Shown: in pieces, positions 6,628-13,093 of the stretch | How positions within the stretch are numbered: the first letter of the stretch is position 1 | Layout of the letters: each line of letters begins with the position of its first letter | Assembly: GCA_934454585.1 (NCBI GenBank) | Contig: CAKSFP010000049.1 | Coordinates: 1-13,093 of the forward strand | Length of the DNA stretch: 13,093 bases | Source: an uncultured Clostridia bacterium | Lineage (GTDB): Bacteria; Bacillota; Clostridia; UMGS1810 | Reading direction: 5' to 3' | Program-made: the position numbers and the translations under genes | The notes under the pieces: model-generated | Databases searched by the model: none | What the model saw: the letters and a program-made list of their open reading frames with translations, nothing else | Told to the model about the DNA's origin: nothing

Positions 6628-6876
6628 CGGAACGACACATAGGTCGTTTCCGGATAATTATTAATTTGTGCGTGATTCGCGGGCGTCGATTTGCCATAGG
6701 GCGACATTGCGCAAATTATTAATTTGTGCGTGATTTGCGGGCGACCACACAAGGTCGCCCCTACAATTCACGGGCGCTGATTTGCCGCAGGGCAACATTG
6801 TACAAATTATTATTTGTGCGTGATTTGCCGCAGGGCGACATTGTGTAAATTATTATTTTAACTAAAATAATAATTT
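6628..6876. repeat. Tandem palindromic modules upstream of the lipoprotein gene
   Basis: CGGAACGAC and its near complement form a hairpin at 6628-6652. Then three variable-length units follow, starting near 6654, 6714 and 6804. Each begins with an AT phrase ending in TTTGTGCGTGATT and ends in GGGCGACATTG or GGGCAACATTG. The second unit carries a GGGCGACC/GGTCGCCC hairpin (6739-6760). A perfect 13-bp AT inverted repeat with a 4-nt loop closes the array (6847-6859 with 6864-6876), right after the ymdB stop. The same modules recur at 12221-13093. No confident promoter for the lipoprotein gene was found within the array. Confidence 0.75.
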
Positions 6877-6888
6877 AACTAAAACTTC

Positions 6889-7665
6889 TTAATCCGTATA
6901 GAGGATTCTCCTGACGCCCGTGCATCGGTTTGTGGCATCGTCGGTCGTCACTATTATGCCGCAAAGCTTTGCCTTGCCGTCCGCGTGGTCGAATTTCTGC
7001 GGCATAGCGGTGAGAAATCTTTCGATAATAACCTCTTTTGACACTCCGATTACCGATTGAATCGCCCCGGTCATGCCGATGTCGGTGATATATCCCGTGC
7101 CGCGCGGCAGAATGGTCTCGTCAGCCGTCTGCACATGGGTGTGAGTGCCGAAAACGCAAGTCGCTCTGCCGTCGAGATAGTAGCCGAGAGCTATCTTCTC
7201 GCTCGTCGCCTCAGCATGGAAGTCGACGAGGATTATGTCACATTTGCCCTTTAAGCGCGCAATTTCTCTGTCTGCCGCGCGGAAAGGGCAATCTATGTTC
7301 AAAAGATTCACCCTGCCCATAAGGTTTATTATACCCACTTTTTTGCCGGCTGCGCAAAGTATCATGGAGCCGCTGCCCGGGGTGCCCTCGGGGTAGTTTG
7401 CGGGTCGAACCACATTGTTTTCGTTCCGGAGCAGATGCACGATATCTTTTTTGCCGAATGTGTGGTTGCCCATGGTGAAGCCGTCCACACCGGCATCGAG
7501 CAGTTCAAGATAATCCGATTGGGTAATGCCGTTGCCGCCGGACACATTCTCCGCGTTGGCAATGCACAGGTCAATCGCATTGTCTGCCTTGATCTCGCGC
7601 AGCACCAGGGTGGTGTAGTCCAGTCCGCATGAACCGAAGATATCGCCTATTATGAGTATGTTCAA
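6889..7665 (-). CDS. ymdB: YmdB-type metallophosphoesterase
   Basis: A 258-residue cytoplasmic two-metal phosphodiesterase of the YmdB family (calcineurin-like fold, TIGR00282 type). In B. subtilis YmdB hydrolyses cyclic nucleotides and affects the motility/biofilm decision. All metal ligands are in place: D8 (IIGDIFG), E39-N40 (NAEN), N67-H68 (GNH), H150 (DFHAE), H175 and H177 (GTHTH). Length is normal. The start is TTG at 7665, supported by AAGGTG with 7-nt spacing. It lies 122 nt downstream of rny, the usual order, and YmdB binds RNase Y in B. subtilis. The gap holds a terminator-like hairpin and no clear promoter, so ymdB probably depends on read-through from rny. Confidence 0.93.
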   Translation of the reverse strand: MNILIIGDIFGSCGLDYTTLVLREIKADNAIDLCIANAENVSGGNGITQSDYLELLDAGVDGFTMGNHTFGKKDIVHLLRNENNVVRPANYPEGTPGSGSMILCAAGKKVGIINLMGRVNLLNIDCPFRAADREIARLKGKCDIILVDFHAEATSEKIALGYYLDGRATCVFGTHTHVQTADETILPRGTGYITDIGMTGAIQSVIGVSKEVIIERFLTAMPQKFDHADGKAKLCGIIVTTDDATNRCTGVRRILYTD

Positions 7666-7681
7666 TTAAAATCACCTTGCC

Positions 7682-7710
7682 TTAAAATGTGAGCTGCCGC
7701 AAGGGGCGGC
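7682..7710 (-). promoter_or_regulatory. Small hairpin upstream of ymdB
   Basis: On the minus strand CTGCCGC and GCGGCAG form a GC-rich 7-bp hairpin with a 5-nt loop about 30 nt before the ymdB start. It has no T tract. It may protect the 5' end of a processed ymdB message or modulate translation. Confidence 0.35.
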
Positions 7711-7715
7711 AGAAT

Positions 7716-7772
7716 AAAAAAAACGGGGCTGTGATGCATCATCCGGGCGAGCCGGCGAGCAAACTGCCCCGT
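7716..7772 (-). terminator. Terminator-like hairpin between rny and ymdB
   Basis: On the minus strand ACGGGGC (7772-7766) pairs with GCCCCGT (7729-7723), immediately followed by eight T (complement of A 7716-7723). The 36-nt interior is GC-rich and contains its own small palindromes. It should end a good share of rny transcripts before ymdB. Confidence 0.75.
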
Positions 7773-7787
7773 GTTATTTATGTTAAA

Positions 7788-9353
7788 TTATTTTGCGTAA
7801 TCTACCGAACGGGTCTCCCTGATGATGTTTACTTTTATCTGACCGGGATACTCCAGTTCGTTTTCAATCTTTTTGACGATATCCCTTGCGAGGAGTACCG
7901 TCTCGTCCTCTTTGACCTCATCGGGTTTAACCATGATGCGTATTTCTCTGCCTGCCTGGATTGCGAAGGATTTCTCCACTCCCTTGAAGGAATTTGCAAT
8001 CTCCTCAAGCTTTTCGAGTCGCTTGATGTAGGTCTCGAGGTTCTCTCTGCGTGCGCCCGGGCGAGCCGCGCTTATGGCGTCGCAAGCCTGGATTATGCAG
8101 GCGATGACGCTGTTTGCCTCCACATCGCCGTGATGTGCGGCAATTGCGTGTATAACCTCGGATGATTCGTGATATTTCTTGGCAATGTCCACACCGATAT
8201 CAACATGCGAGCCTTCGATTTCGTGGTCGATGGATTTACCGATATCATGGAGCAGACCCGCTCTCTTGGCAATCTTGATGTCCACACCGAGCTCCGCCGC
8301 CATTATGCCGGCGAGGTGTGCCACCTCTGTGGAGTGCTTGAGGACATTTTGTCCGTAGCTTGTGCGGAACTTCATTCTGCCGAGGAGTTTTATGATCTCC
8401 GGGTGCAGACCGTGAACGCCCGTTTCGAATGTAGCCTGTTCGCCCTCCTGCTTGATGATGTTGTCGAGCTCTCTGCGCGATTTCTCCACGGTTTCCTCTA
8501 TTCTTGCCGGGTGAATTCTGCCGTCGACGATGAGTTTTTCAAGCGCCATTCGTGCAATTTCGCGCTTTATCGGGTCAAAACACGACAGGATGACAGCCTC
8601 CGGAGTGTCGTCTATGATAAGGTCGATTCCGGTGAGTGTCTCCAGCGCTCTTATGTTTCGTCCTTCGCGGCCGATTATGCGTCCCTTCATTTCGTCGTTG
8701 GGGAGCGAGACAACCGATACCGTTGTCTCGGCAACATGGTCTGCTGCGCATTTCTGTATCGCAAGGCTGATAATATTTTTAGCCTTTTTCTCCGCCTCGT
8801 CCTTAGCCTGAGCCTGAATGTCTTTTATCATGATTGCCGCCTCGTGCCTGACTTCCGTCTCAATGTTCTTGAGCAGATATTCCTTGGCTTCGTCTGCGGT
8901 GAGTCCGGATATTCTCTCGAGGATTTCAAGCTGTGCGTTCTTGACCTTTTCGGTCTCTGCTTTGAGTGCATCTGCCTCTTTTATCTTGCGGCTGAGCAAC
9001 TCGTCTTTCTTTTCGAGATTGTCGCTCTTTTTATCAAGAGCCTCCTCTTTCTGCTGAATGCGGCTCTCCTGCCGATTCATCTCTCTGCGTCTCTCTTTGG
9101 ATTCTCTCTCAAACTCTGTTCTGCTTTTGTGGATCTCGTCCTTGGCTTCGAGCAGAGCTTCTTTTTTCTTTGTTTCGGCAGCCTTTTTAGCTTCGGCTAT
9201 GATAGCTTTTGCTTTTTCTTCGGCGCCGCCTATTTCTGCCTCCGCAATCTTCATTCTGTACTGCTTTCCGCCAAAGAAAGAGCCTGCACAGGCGAGGACT
9301 GCGACGATTCCTATTATTACATAAATCAAATTCTTTTTCTGCCTCCTTTTCAT
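7788..9353 (-). CDS. rny: RNase Y, membrane-anchored endoribonuclease
   Basis: A 521-residue enzyme that starts mRNA decay at the inner membrane in Bacillota. Order of parts: N-terminal membrane helix (about 9-28), long charged coiled coil (about 35-200), KH RNA-binding domain with GRIIGREGRN (224-233), and HD phosphohydrolase domain with H340, the catalytic H369-D370 pair in LLHDIGKSIDH, H407-H408 and D425. The C terminus VIRETR-like IIRETRSVDYAK is the family ending, and overall length matches B. subtilis RNase Y (520). The start is uncertain: the ATG at 9353 lacks an upstream ribosome binding site, while a perfect AGGAGG lies in codons 3-4, 12 nt before an in-frame TTG at 9329. Starting there would begin the protein directly at the membrane helix. 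It has its own promoter and precedes ymdB. Confidence 0.96.
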   Translation of the reverse strand: MKRRQKKNLIYVIIGIVAVLACAGSFFGGKQYRMKIAEAEIGGAEEKAKAIIAEAKKAAETKKKEALLEAKDEIHKSRTEFERESKERRREMNRQESRIQQKEEALDKKSDNLEKKDELLSRKIKEADALKAETEKVKNAQLEILERISGLTADEAKEYLLKNIETEVRHEAAIMIKDIQAQAKDEAEKKAKNIISLAIQKCAADHVAETTVSVVSLPNDEMKGRIIGREGRNIRALETLTGIDLIIDDTPEAVILSCFDPIKREIARMALEKLIVDGRIHPARIEETVEKSRRELDNIIKQEGEQATFETGVHGLHPEIIKLLGRMKFRTSYGQNVLKHSTEVAHLAGIMAAELGVDIKIAKRAGLLHDIGKSIDHEIEGSHVDIGVDIAKKYHESSEVIHAIAAHHGDVEANSVIACIIQACDAISAARPGARRENLETYIKRLEKLEEIANSFKGVEKSFAIQAGREIRIMVKPDEVKEDETVLLARDIVKKIENELEYPGQIKVNIIRETRSVDYAK

Positions 9354-9404
9354 TGGAAATAATTCAAAGTTCTATTACACAAAAATATAATAACATACTC
9401 TATT

Positions 9405-9433
9405 ATTTTATACTATTATCACATTCATGTCAA
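9405..9433 (-). promoter_or_regulatory. Sigma-A promoter of rny
   Basis: On the minus strand a perfect TTGACA (9433-9428) stands 17 nt from TAAAAT (9410-9405). Transcription would start near 9398, leaving a short AT-rich leader of about 45-70 nt. This separates rny from folD transcription; no folD terminator was recognised in the 132-nt gap. Confidence 0.8.
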
Positions 9434-9485
9434 TAATAATTGTTGATTTTGCATAAAATTTTCTTTGAAATCATAATTTTGTAAA

Positions 9486-10346
9486 TTATCGATTCAAATT
9501 ATGCGCCATTTTTGCCGCATTGACGCAATTTTTCATCAGTGTGGCACGGGTCATGGGGCCGACTCCGCCGGGCACGGGGGTTATGTACGACGCTTTTTTG
9601 CACGCTGCGTCAAAATCCACATCGCCGCAGAGCTTGCCGTTTTCGTCACGGTTCATGCCCACATCGATAACTATGGCGCCATCTTTAATGAAATCGCCCT
9701 TGATCAGCTTAGCTTTGCCAACGGCTGCAACTATCACATCCGCACTTTGGCAGATCTCTTTGAGTCCGACGGTCTTTGAGTGGCATATCGTCACTGTAGC
9801 ATTTTTGTGGAGCAGGAGCATCGCCTGGGGTTTGCCCACGATGTTGCTTCTGCCGACAACCACACAGTGCTTGCCTGTGAGGTCAACGCCCGTCTCTGCT
9901 ATGAGATCCATGACGCCGGCCGGAGTGCATGGAAGAAAGTTGTATTTGCCGGTCATTATTCTGCCGACATTCTCCGGGTGGAATGCATCCACATCTTTTG
10001 CCGGGTTGATGGCGTTTATGATCTTTGTCTCGTCAATATGCTTTGGCAGCGGCAGCTGAACCAGGATGCCGTTCACCGCATTGTCTTTGTTGAGACGGCG
10101 TATGAGGGCGAGGAGCTCCTCTTCGCTCGTGTCCGCACCGAGACTGTATTCCTCGGAGCGGATGCCGAGCAGTGCGCAGTCTTTTTCTTTCAGGTTGACA
10201 TATATGCGCGACGCCGGGTTGTCACCCACTATGATTACTGCAAGGCCGGGCTTTACGCCCCGTACCTTAAGCACGGTCACTTCGTCCGCAAGCTCTTTTT
10301 TGATTTTTTTTGCAAGGGCGTTTCCGTCCAGAATTGTGCATTTCAT
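9486..10346 (-). CDS. folD: FolD methylenetetrahydrofolate dehydrogenase/cyclohydrolase
   Basis: A 286-residue bifunctional enzyme that interconverts 5,10-methylene-, methenyl- and 10-formyl-tetrahydrofolate with NADP(+), supplying one-carbon units for purine and formylmethionine synthesis. Signatures: SRIYVNLKEKDC (46-57) with catalytic Y49 and K53, NGILVQLPLP (92-101), DVDAFHPENVGRI (118-130), the dinucleotide-binding GRSNIVGKP (165-173) and the family terminator PGGVGPMT (259-266). Length is normal. The ATG at 10346 has AGGAGA with about 9-nt spacing. Its first 80 nt lie inside the 3' end of the ygiQ-like gene in a different frame, so the two are co-transcribed and probably coupled. Confidence 0.96.
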   Translation of the reverse strand: MKCTILDGNALAKKIKKELADEVTVLKVRGVKPGLAVIIVGDNPASRIYVNLKEKDCALLGIRSEEYSLGADTSEEELLALIRRLNKDNAVNGILVQLPLPKHIDETKIINAINPAKDVDAFHPENVGRIMTGKYNFLPCTPAGVMDLIAETGVDLTGKHCVVVGRSNIVGKPQAMLLLHKNATVTICHSKTVGLKEICQSADVIVAAVGKAKLIKGDFIKDGAIVIDVGMNRDENGKLCGDVDFDAACKKASYITPVPGGVGPMTRATLMKNCVNAAKMAHNLNR

Positions 10347-12165
10347 GATTTGATCTCTCCTTATATTTATGTTTATCGGGTCTTATGAGGCATCTTTCAC
10401 CGTAGCCGATGAGGTCGCCTCTGCCTGCCTTTATCAATGCTTTCTCCACAAGGTCGCGGTTTGCCGGATCGGCATATTGCAGCAGTGCCCTTTGCATATG
10501 CTTTTCCTCCGGGTCCTTGGGCACATATACCTTCTCCATGGTCAGCGGATCGAGCCCGGTGTAGAACATACAGGTCGACAGCGTGAACGGAGTGGGGTAG
10601 AAGTCCTGGACCTGTTCCGGGTGCATATGGTGAAGCTTGAGATAGAGTGCGAGCTCCACCGCATCGGAAAGAGTGCTGCCCGGATGGCTCGACATAAGGT
10701 AGGGCACAAGGTATTGTTTTTTGCCCAGTTTCCTGTTTATTTCATAGAATTTTTTGCAGAACCTGTCGTAGACCGCGCGCGATGGTTTGCCCATCCTTTT
10801 GAGCACATTGTCCGATATGTGCTCCGGAGCAACCTTCAGCTGACCGCTTATGTGGTGTTCGCACAGGTCATAGAAAAACTCGTCGTCTTTGTCATTGATC
10901 AGGTAATCGTAGCGTATGCCGGAGCGGATGAAAACTTTCTTCACGCCAGGCAGAGTGCGCAGACGGCGCAGCAGTTTCAGATAGCTTTTGTGGGTTATCT
11001 CAAGATTTTTGCACGGCTCGGGAAACAGGCACTGCTTGTTTTTGCAGGTGCCGGCTTTGAGTTGCTTTTTGCAGGAGGGACCGCAGAAATTTGCCGTGGG
11101 GCCGCCCACATCGTGCACATATCCCTTGAAATCTTTGTCGTGCGTCATCTCTCTGACCTCTGCCACGACGGATTCCTCCGTTCGCGACTGCACTATTCTG
11201 CCCTGGTGAAAGGTGAGCGCACAGAAATTGCACGAGCCGTAGCAGCCGCGCGTGTTTGTCACGCTGAATTTCACTTCGTCTATCGCCGGCACACCGCCCA
11301 TCGGTTCATATATCGGGTGATATGTCCTCATGTAGGGCAGAGCGTACACTTTATCAAGCTCCGCCGGTGTGAGCGGCATCATGGGTGCATTGGCAACGAG
11401 ATATCTGTCGCCGTGCTTTTGCACCAGGGTTTTGCCTCGTATCGGGTCTTGGTTTTCGTATTGAATTTTTGTGGCGATGCAGTATTGCTCCTTGCTCTCG
11501 CACACATCTTCATATGACGGCAACTCGATAAAATCATCAATGCCGTCCGTGGTTTTTCTTATGTAACAGCACCCTTTTATGTTTGTCTCGGCAATCTGTT
11601 TGCCGTCGCGCAATGCAGCGGCAAGCTCGGTGATGATCTTCTCGCCCATGCCGTAGGTGAGCACATCCGCACGCGAATCGAAAATGAGCGAGCGGCGCAC
11701 CTTGTTGCTCCAGTAGTCGTAGTGGGCAAAACGGCGCAGGCTTGCCTCTATGCCGCCGATGATGATCGGCACTCCGGGGTAGGCGCTGCGGATGCAGTTG
11801 CAGTAGACTATGGTGGCGCGGTCGGGTCGTTTGCCCGATTCCCCGCCGGGAGAGTAGAGATCGCGGCTGCGTTTTTTCTTGTTCACTGTGTAGTGATTAA
11901 CCATGGAGTCTATGTTGCCGGCGGATACGAGGAAAGCGTATTTCGGCTTGCCGAGGCGCATGAAATCGTTGTTTGAGTGCCAGTCCGGCTGGGCGATGAT
12001 GCCCACGGTGAACCCGAGATTCTCGATCACACGCGTGATTATGGCATGACCGAAGCTCGGGTGGTCAATATAGGCATCGCCGCAGACATACACGAAGTCA
12101 AGCTCGGATATATTGAGTTTTTCCATGTCCGCACGGGATATGGGGAGAAAGTTTTTGCCATGCAT
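10267..12165 (-). CDS. YgiQ-family radical SAM protein
   Basis: A 632-residue protein of the YgiQ/UPF0313 radical SAM family, whose reaction is not established. The N-terminal part carries the family opening (FLPISRADMEKL, then CGDAYIDHPSFG at 28-39 and GIIAQPDW at 55-62). The radical SAM cluster is C308-x3-C312-x2-C315 in NTRGCYGSCNFC. A second cysteine-rich patch follows at C361, C365, C374, C379 and C385 (ending LFPEPC), also typical of the family, possibly binding another cluster. The C-terminal DUF3362-like part continues to GYGERCLIRP (587-596), where related proteins usually finish. The ATG at 12165 has GAGGT with 8-nt spacing. The final 26 residues (607-632), rich in Lys/Arg, are encoded within folD and may be a tail gained by loss of an earlier stop. 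No clear promoter was seen upstream, where repeats begin. Confidence 0.92.
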   Translation of the reverse strand: MHGKNFLPISRADMEKLNISELDFVYVCGDAYIDHPSFGHAIITRVIENLGFTVGIIAQPDWHSNNDFMRLGKPKYAFLVSAGNIDSMVNHYTVNKKKRSRDLYSPGGESGKRPDRATIVYCNCIRSAYPGVPIIIGGIEASLRRFAHYDYWSNKVRRSLIFDSRADVLTYGMGEKIITELAAALRDGKQIAETNIKGCCYIRKTTDGIDDFIELPSYEDVCESKEQYCIATKIQYENQDPIRGKTLVQKHGDRYLVANAPMMPLTPAELDKVYALPYMRTYHPIYEPMGGVPAIDEVKFSVTNTRGCYGSCNFCALTFHQGRIVQSRTEESVVAEVREMTHDKDFKGYVHDVGGPTANFCGPSCKKQLKAGTCKNKQCLFPEPCKNLEITHKSYLKLLRRLRTLPGVKKVFIRSGIRYDYLINDKDDEFFYDLCEHHISGQLKVAPEHISDNVLKRMGKPSRAVYDRFCKKFYEINRKLGKKQYLVPYLMSSHPGSTLSDAVELALYLKLHHMHPEQVQDFYPTPFTLSTCMFYTGLDPLTMEKVYVPKDPEEKHMQRALLQYADPANRDLVEKALIKAGRGDLIGYGERCLIRPDKHKYKERSNHEMHNSGRKRPCKKNQKRACGRSDRA

Positions 12166-12220
12166 AGAGGTACCTCGGATTTAATGAATTGCCTTGCGGC
12201 ATGAATTAATTTTTCGTTAA

Positions 12221-12556
12221 TCACGCATTTTTGCCGTACGCCGTAGGGGCGACCCTGTGTGGTTGCCCGTTTTTGGACAATTCCGTGATTCTGCCAATCG
12301 TGCGTAGGGGCAGGGCTCTGCTCTGCCCGTGTTTTGTCAATTCCGCACCGATCGGGCGTATGATTCATGTGACAACATGGCGGAACCGATCGGGCGGAGT
12401 AGAACCCCGCCCCTACAAGTGCATTAACGGAATGTTGCCGCAAATGTGGGTTTGTGCGCATCTTGCGGGGCGATGGGGTCATCGCCCCCTACCGCCTATT
12501 TGCCGATCTGTGCGTATGGCATAATTACATTTGCAATTCAATAAACATCTTTGCGG
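12221..12556. repeat. Long direct repeat, copy A
   Basis: A 336-bp block opening with TCACGCATTTTTGCCG and closing with AATAAACATCTTTGCGG is repeated at 12765-13093. Inside are palindromic modules: GGGCGACC/GGTTGCCC (12247-12268), GGGCAG/CTGCCC (12308-12328) and GGGGCGATG/CATCGCCCC (12467-12488, exact 9-bp arms). Copy A has a segment around 12359-12408, with CCGATCGGGCG duplicated, where copy B has an extra GGGCAG module instead. No gene is supported here. Confidence 0.85.
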
Positions 12557-12764
12557 CGGAACGACACACAGGTCGTTCCCTACCGACTGTTGATAAATTG
12601 CAAAAGGGTGTTAAAACACATTCATCGCCCGAATCACTGTTTGATAATTGCGCACTCGCTGCAATTACCGTAGGGAACGACCTATGTGTCGTTCCGCAAT
12701 GCACATCTTGGCACGGAACGGTCACGGACCGTTCCCTACGGATAATTATCAATTTGTGCGTAAT
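12557..12764. repeat. Spacer of three palindromic modules
   Basis: Between the long repeats lie GGAACGAC/GTCGTTCC (12558-12579), the same sequence in inverted orientation (12674-12695), and GGAACGGTC/GACCGTTCC (12715-12735). The TACGGATAATTATCAATTTG phrase at 12737-12756 also matches the start of the array at 6651. No open reading frame here looks like a real gene. Confidence 0.75.
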
Positions 12765-13093
12765 TCACGCATTTTTGCCGAACGATCTCCGTAGGGGCGA
12801 CCCTGTGTGGTCGCCCGTTTTTGGGCAATTCCGTGATTCTGCCAATCGAGCGTAGGGGCAGGGCTCTGCTCTGCCCGTGTTTTGTCAATTCCGGACCGAT
12901 CGGGCGTAGGGGCAGGGCTCTGCTCTGCCCGTGTTTTGTCATTTCCGCCCTACAAGTGCATTAACGGAATGTTGCCGCAAATGTGGGTTTGTGCGTAATT
13001 CGCGGGGCGATGGGGGCATCGCCACCTACCGCCTATTTGCCGATCTGTGCGTATGGCATAATTACATTTGCAATTCAATAAACATCTTTGCGG
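12765..13093. repeat. Long direct repeat, copy B, reaching window edge
   Basis: Near-identical to copy A over most of its length, offset by about 537-544 bp. It contains two tandem 54-bp units (from 12851 and 12905), each with a GGGCAG/CTGCCC hairpin followed by GTGTTTTGTCA. It ends at the window edge at the same base as copy A ends at 12556, so the true repeat may extend further and more copies may follow. Confidence 0.85.

Noticed and set aside
8169..9362. 397-codon plus-strand open frame opposite rny
   Set aside because: It is the antisense shadow of a well-supported RNase Y gene and its translation is Leu/Phe/Cys-rich with no family resemblance.
10369..11517. 382-codon plus-strand open frame opposite the ygiQ-like gene
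   Set aside because: Antisense shadow of a strongly conserved radical SAM gene; no ribosome binding site or recognisable domain.
12454..12942. Open frames within the repeat array, some with internally repeated peptide (GQSRALPLR)
   Set aside because: The peptide repeat simply mirrors the tandem 54-bp DNA repeat; frames cross palindromes and lack ribosome binding sites.
12221..13093. CRISPR array
   Set aside because: Repeats are palindromic modules with irregular spacing and shared linkers, not identical short repeats with unique equal-length spacers, and no cas gene is present.

Overview
The window looks like chromosomal DNA from an anaerobic member of the Bacillota, probably class Clostridia and possibly a gut Oscillospirales-type lineage. 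Pointers are the RNase Y/YmdB pair, FeoA/FeoB, a lipoprotein of solute-binding family 5, a copper-amine-oxidase-N-like surface protein, strong AGGAGG-type ribosome binding sites, TTG starts and U-tailed terminators. The class-level call is inference; nothing in the window fixes a genus.

Left part (1-2160) is AT-rich. It starts with the 5' end of a minus-strand gene leaving the window (1-71). After a non-coding stretch comes a consensus promoter (426-454) that fires into a rod-shaped structured RNA ending in a UNCG-capped terminator (461-665). I read this as a probable 6S RNA. It is followed by a secreted protein gene (754-1686) and then several stacked terminator-like hairpins (1686-2104) with no gene among them.

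Middle part. feoA and feoB (2236-4469, overlapping by ATGA) encode ferrous iron uptake. Their short leader holds an 11-codon reading frame with its own ribosome binding site, lying over a terminator-like hairpin (2169-2208), which is a candidate attenuator. Two tandem terminators close the operon. A 300-bp palindrome-rich stretch follows, including a perfect 26-bp inverted repeat (4881-4951).

Right part is all minus strand: ygiQ-type radical SAM protein (10267-12165), folD (9486-10346, overlapping ygiQ by 80 nt), rny/RNase Y (7788-9353, own promoter), ymdB phosphoesterase (6889-7665) and an orphan peptide/nickel-type binding lipoprotein (5004-6584). rny and ymdB are classic neighbours and physical partners in Bacillus subtilis, so this block joins RNA decay with one-carbon metabolism. 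A terminator-like hairpin separates rny from ymdB.

The right end (12221-13093) and the gap 6628-6876 are built from a shared family of short palindromic modules. At the right end a ~330-bp block is directly repeated with a ~540-bp period, and the second copy runs to the window edge.
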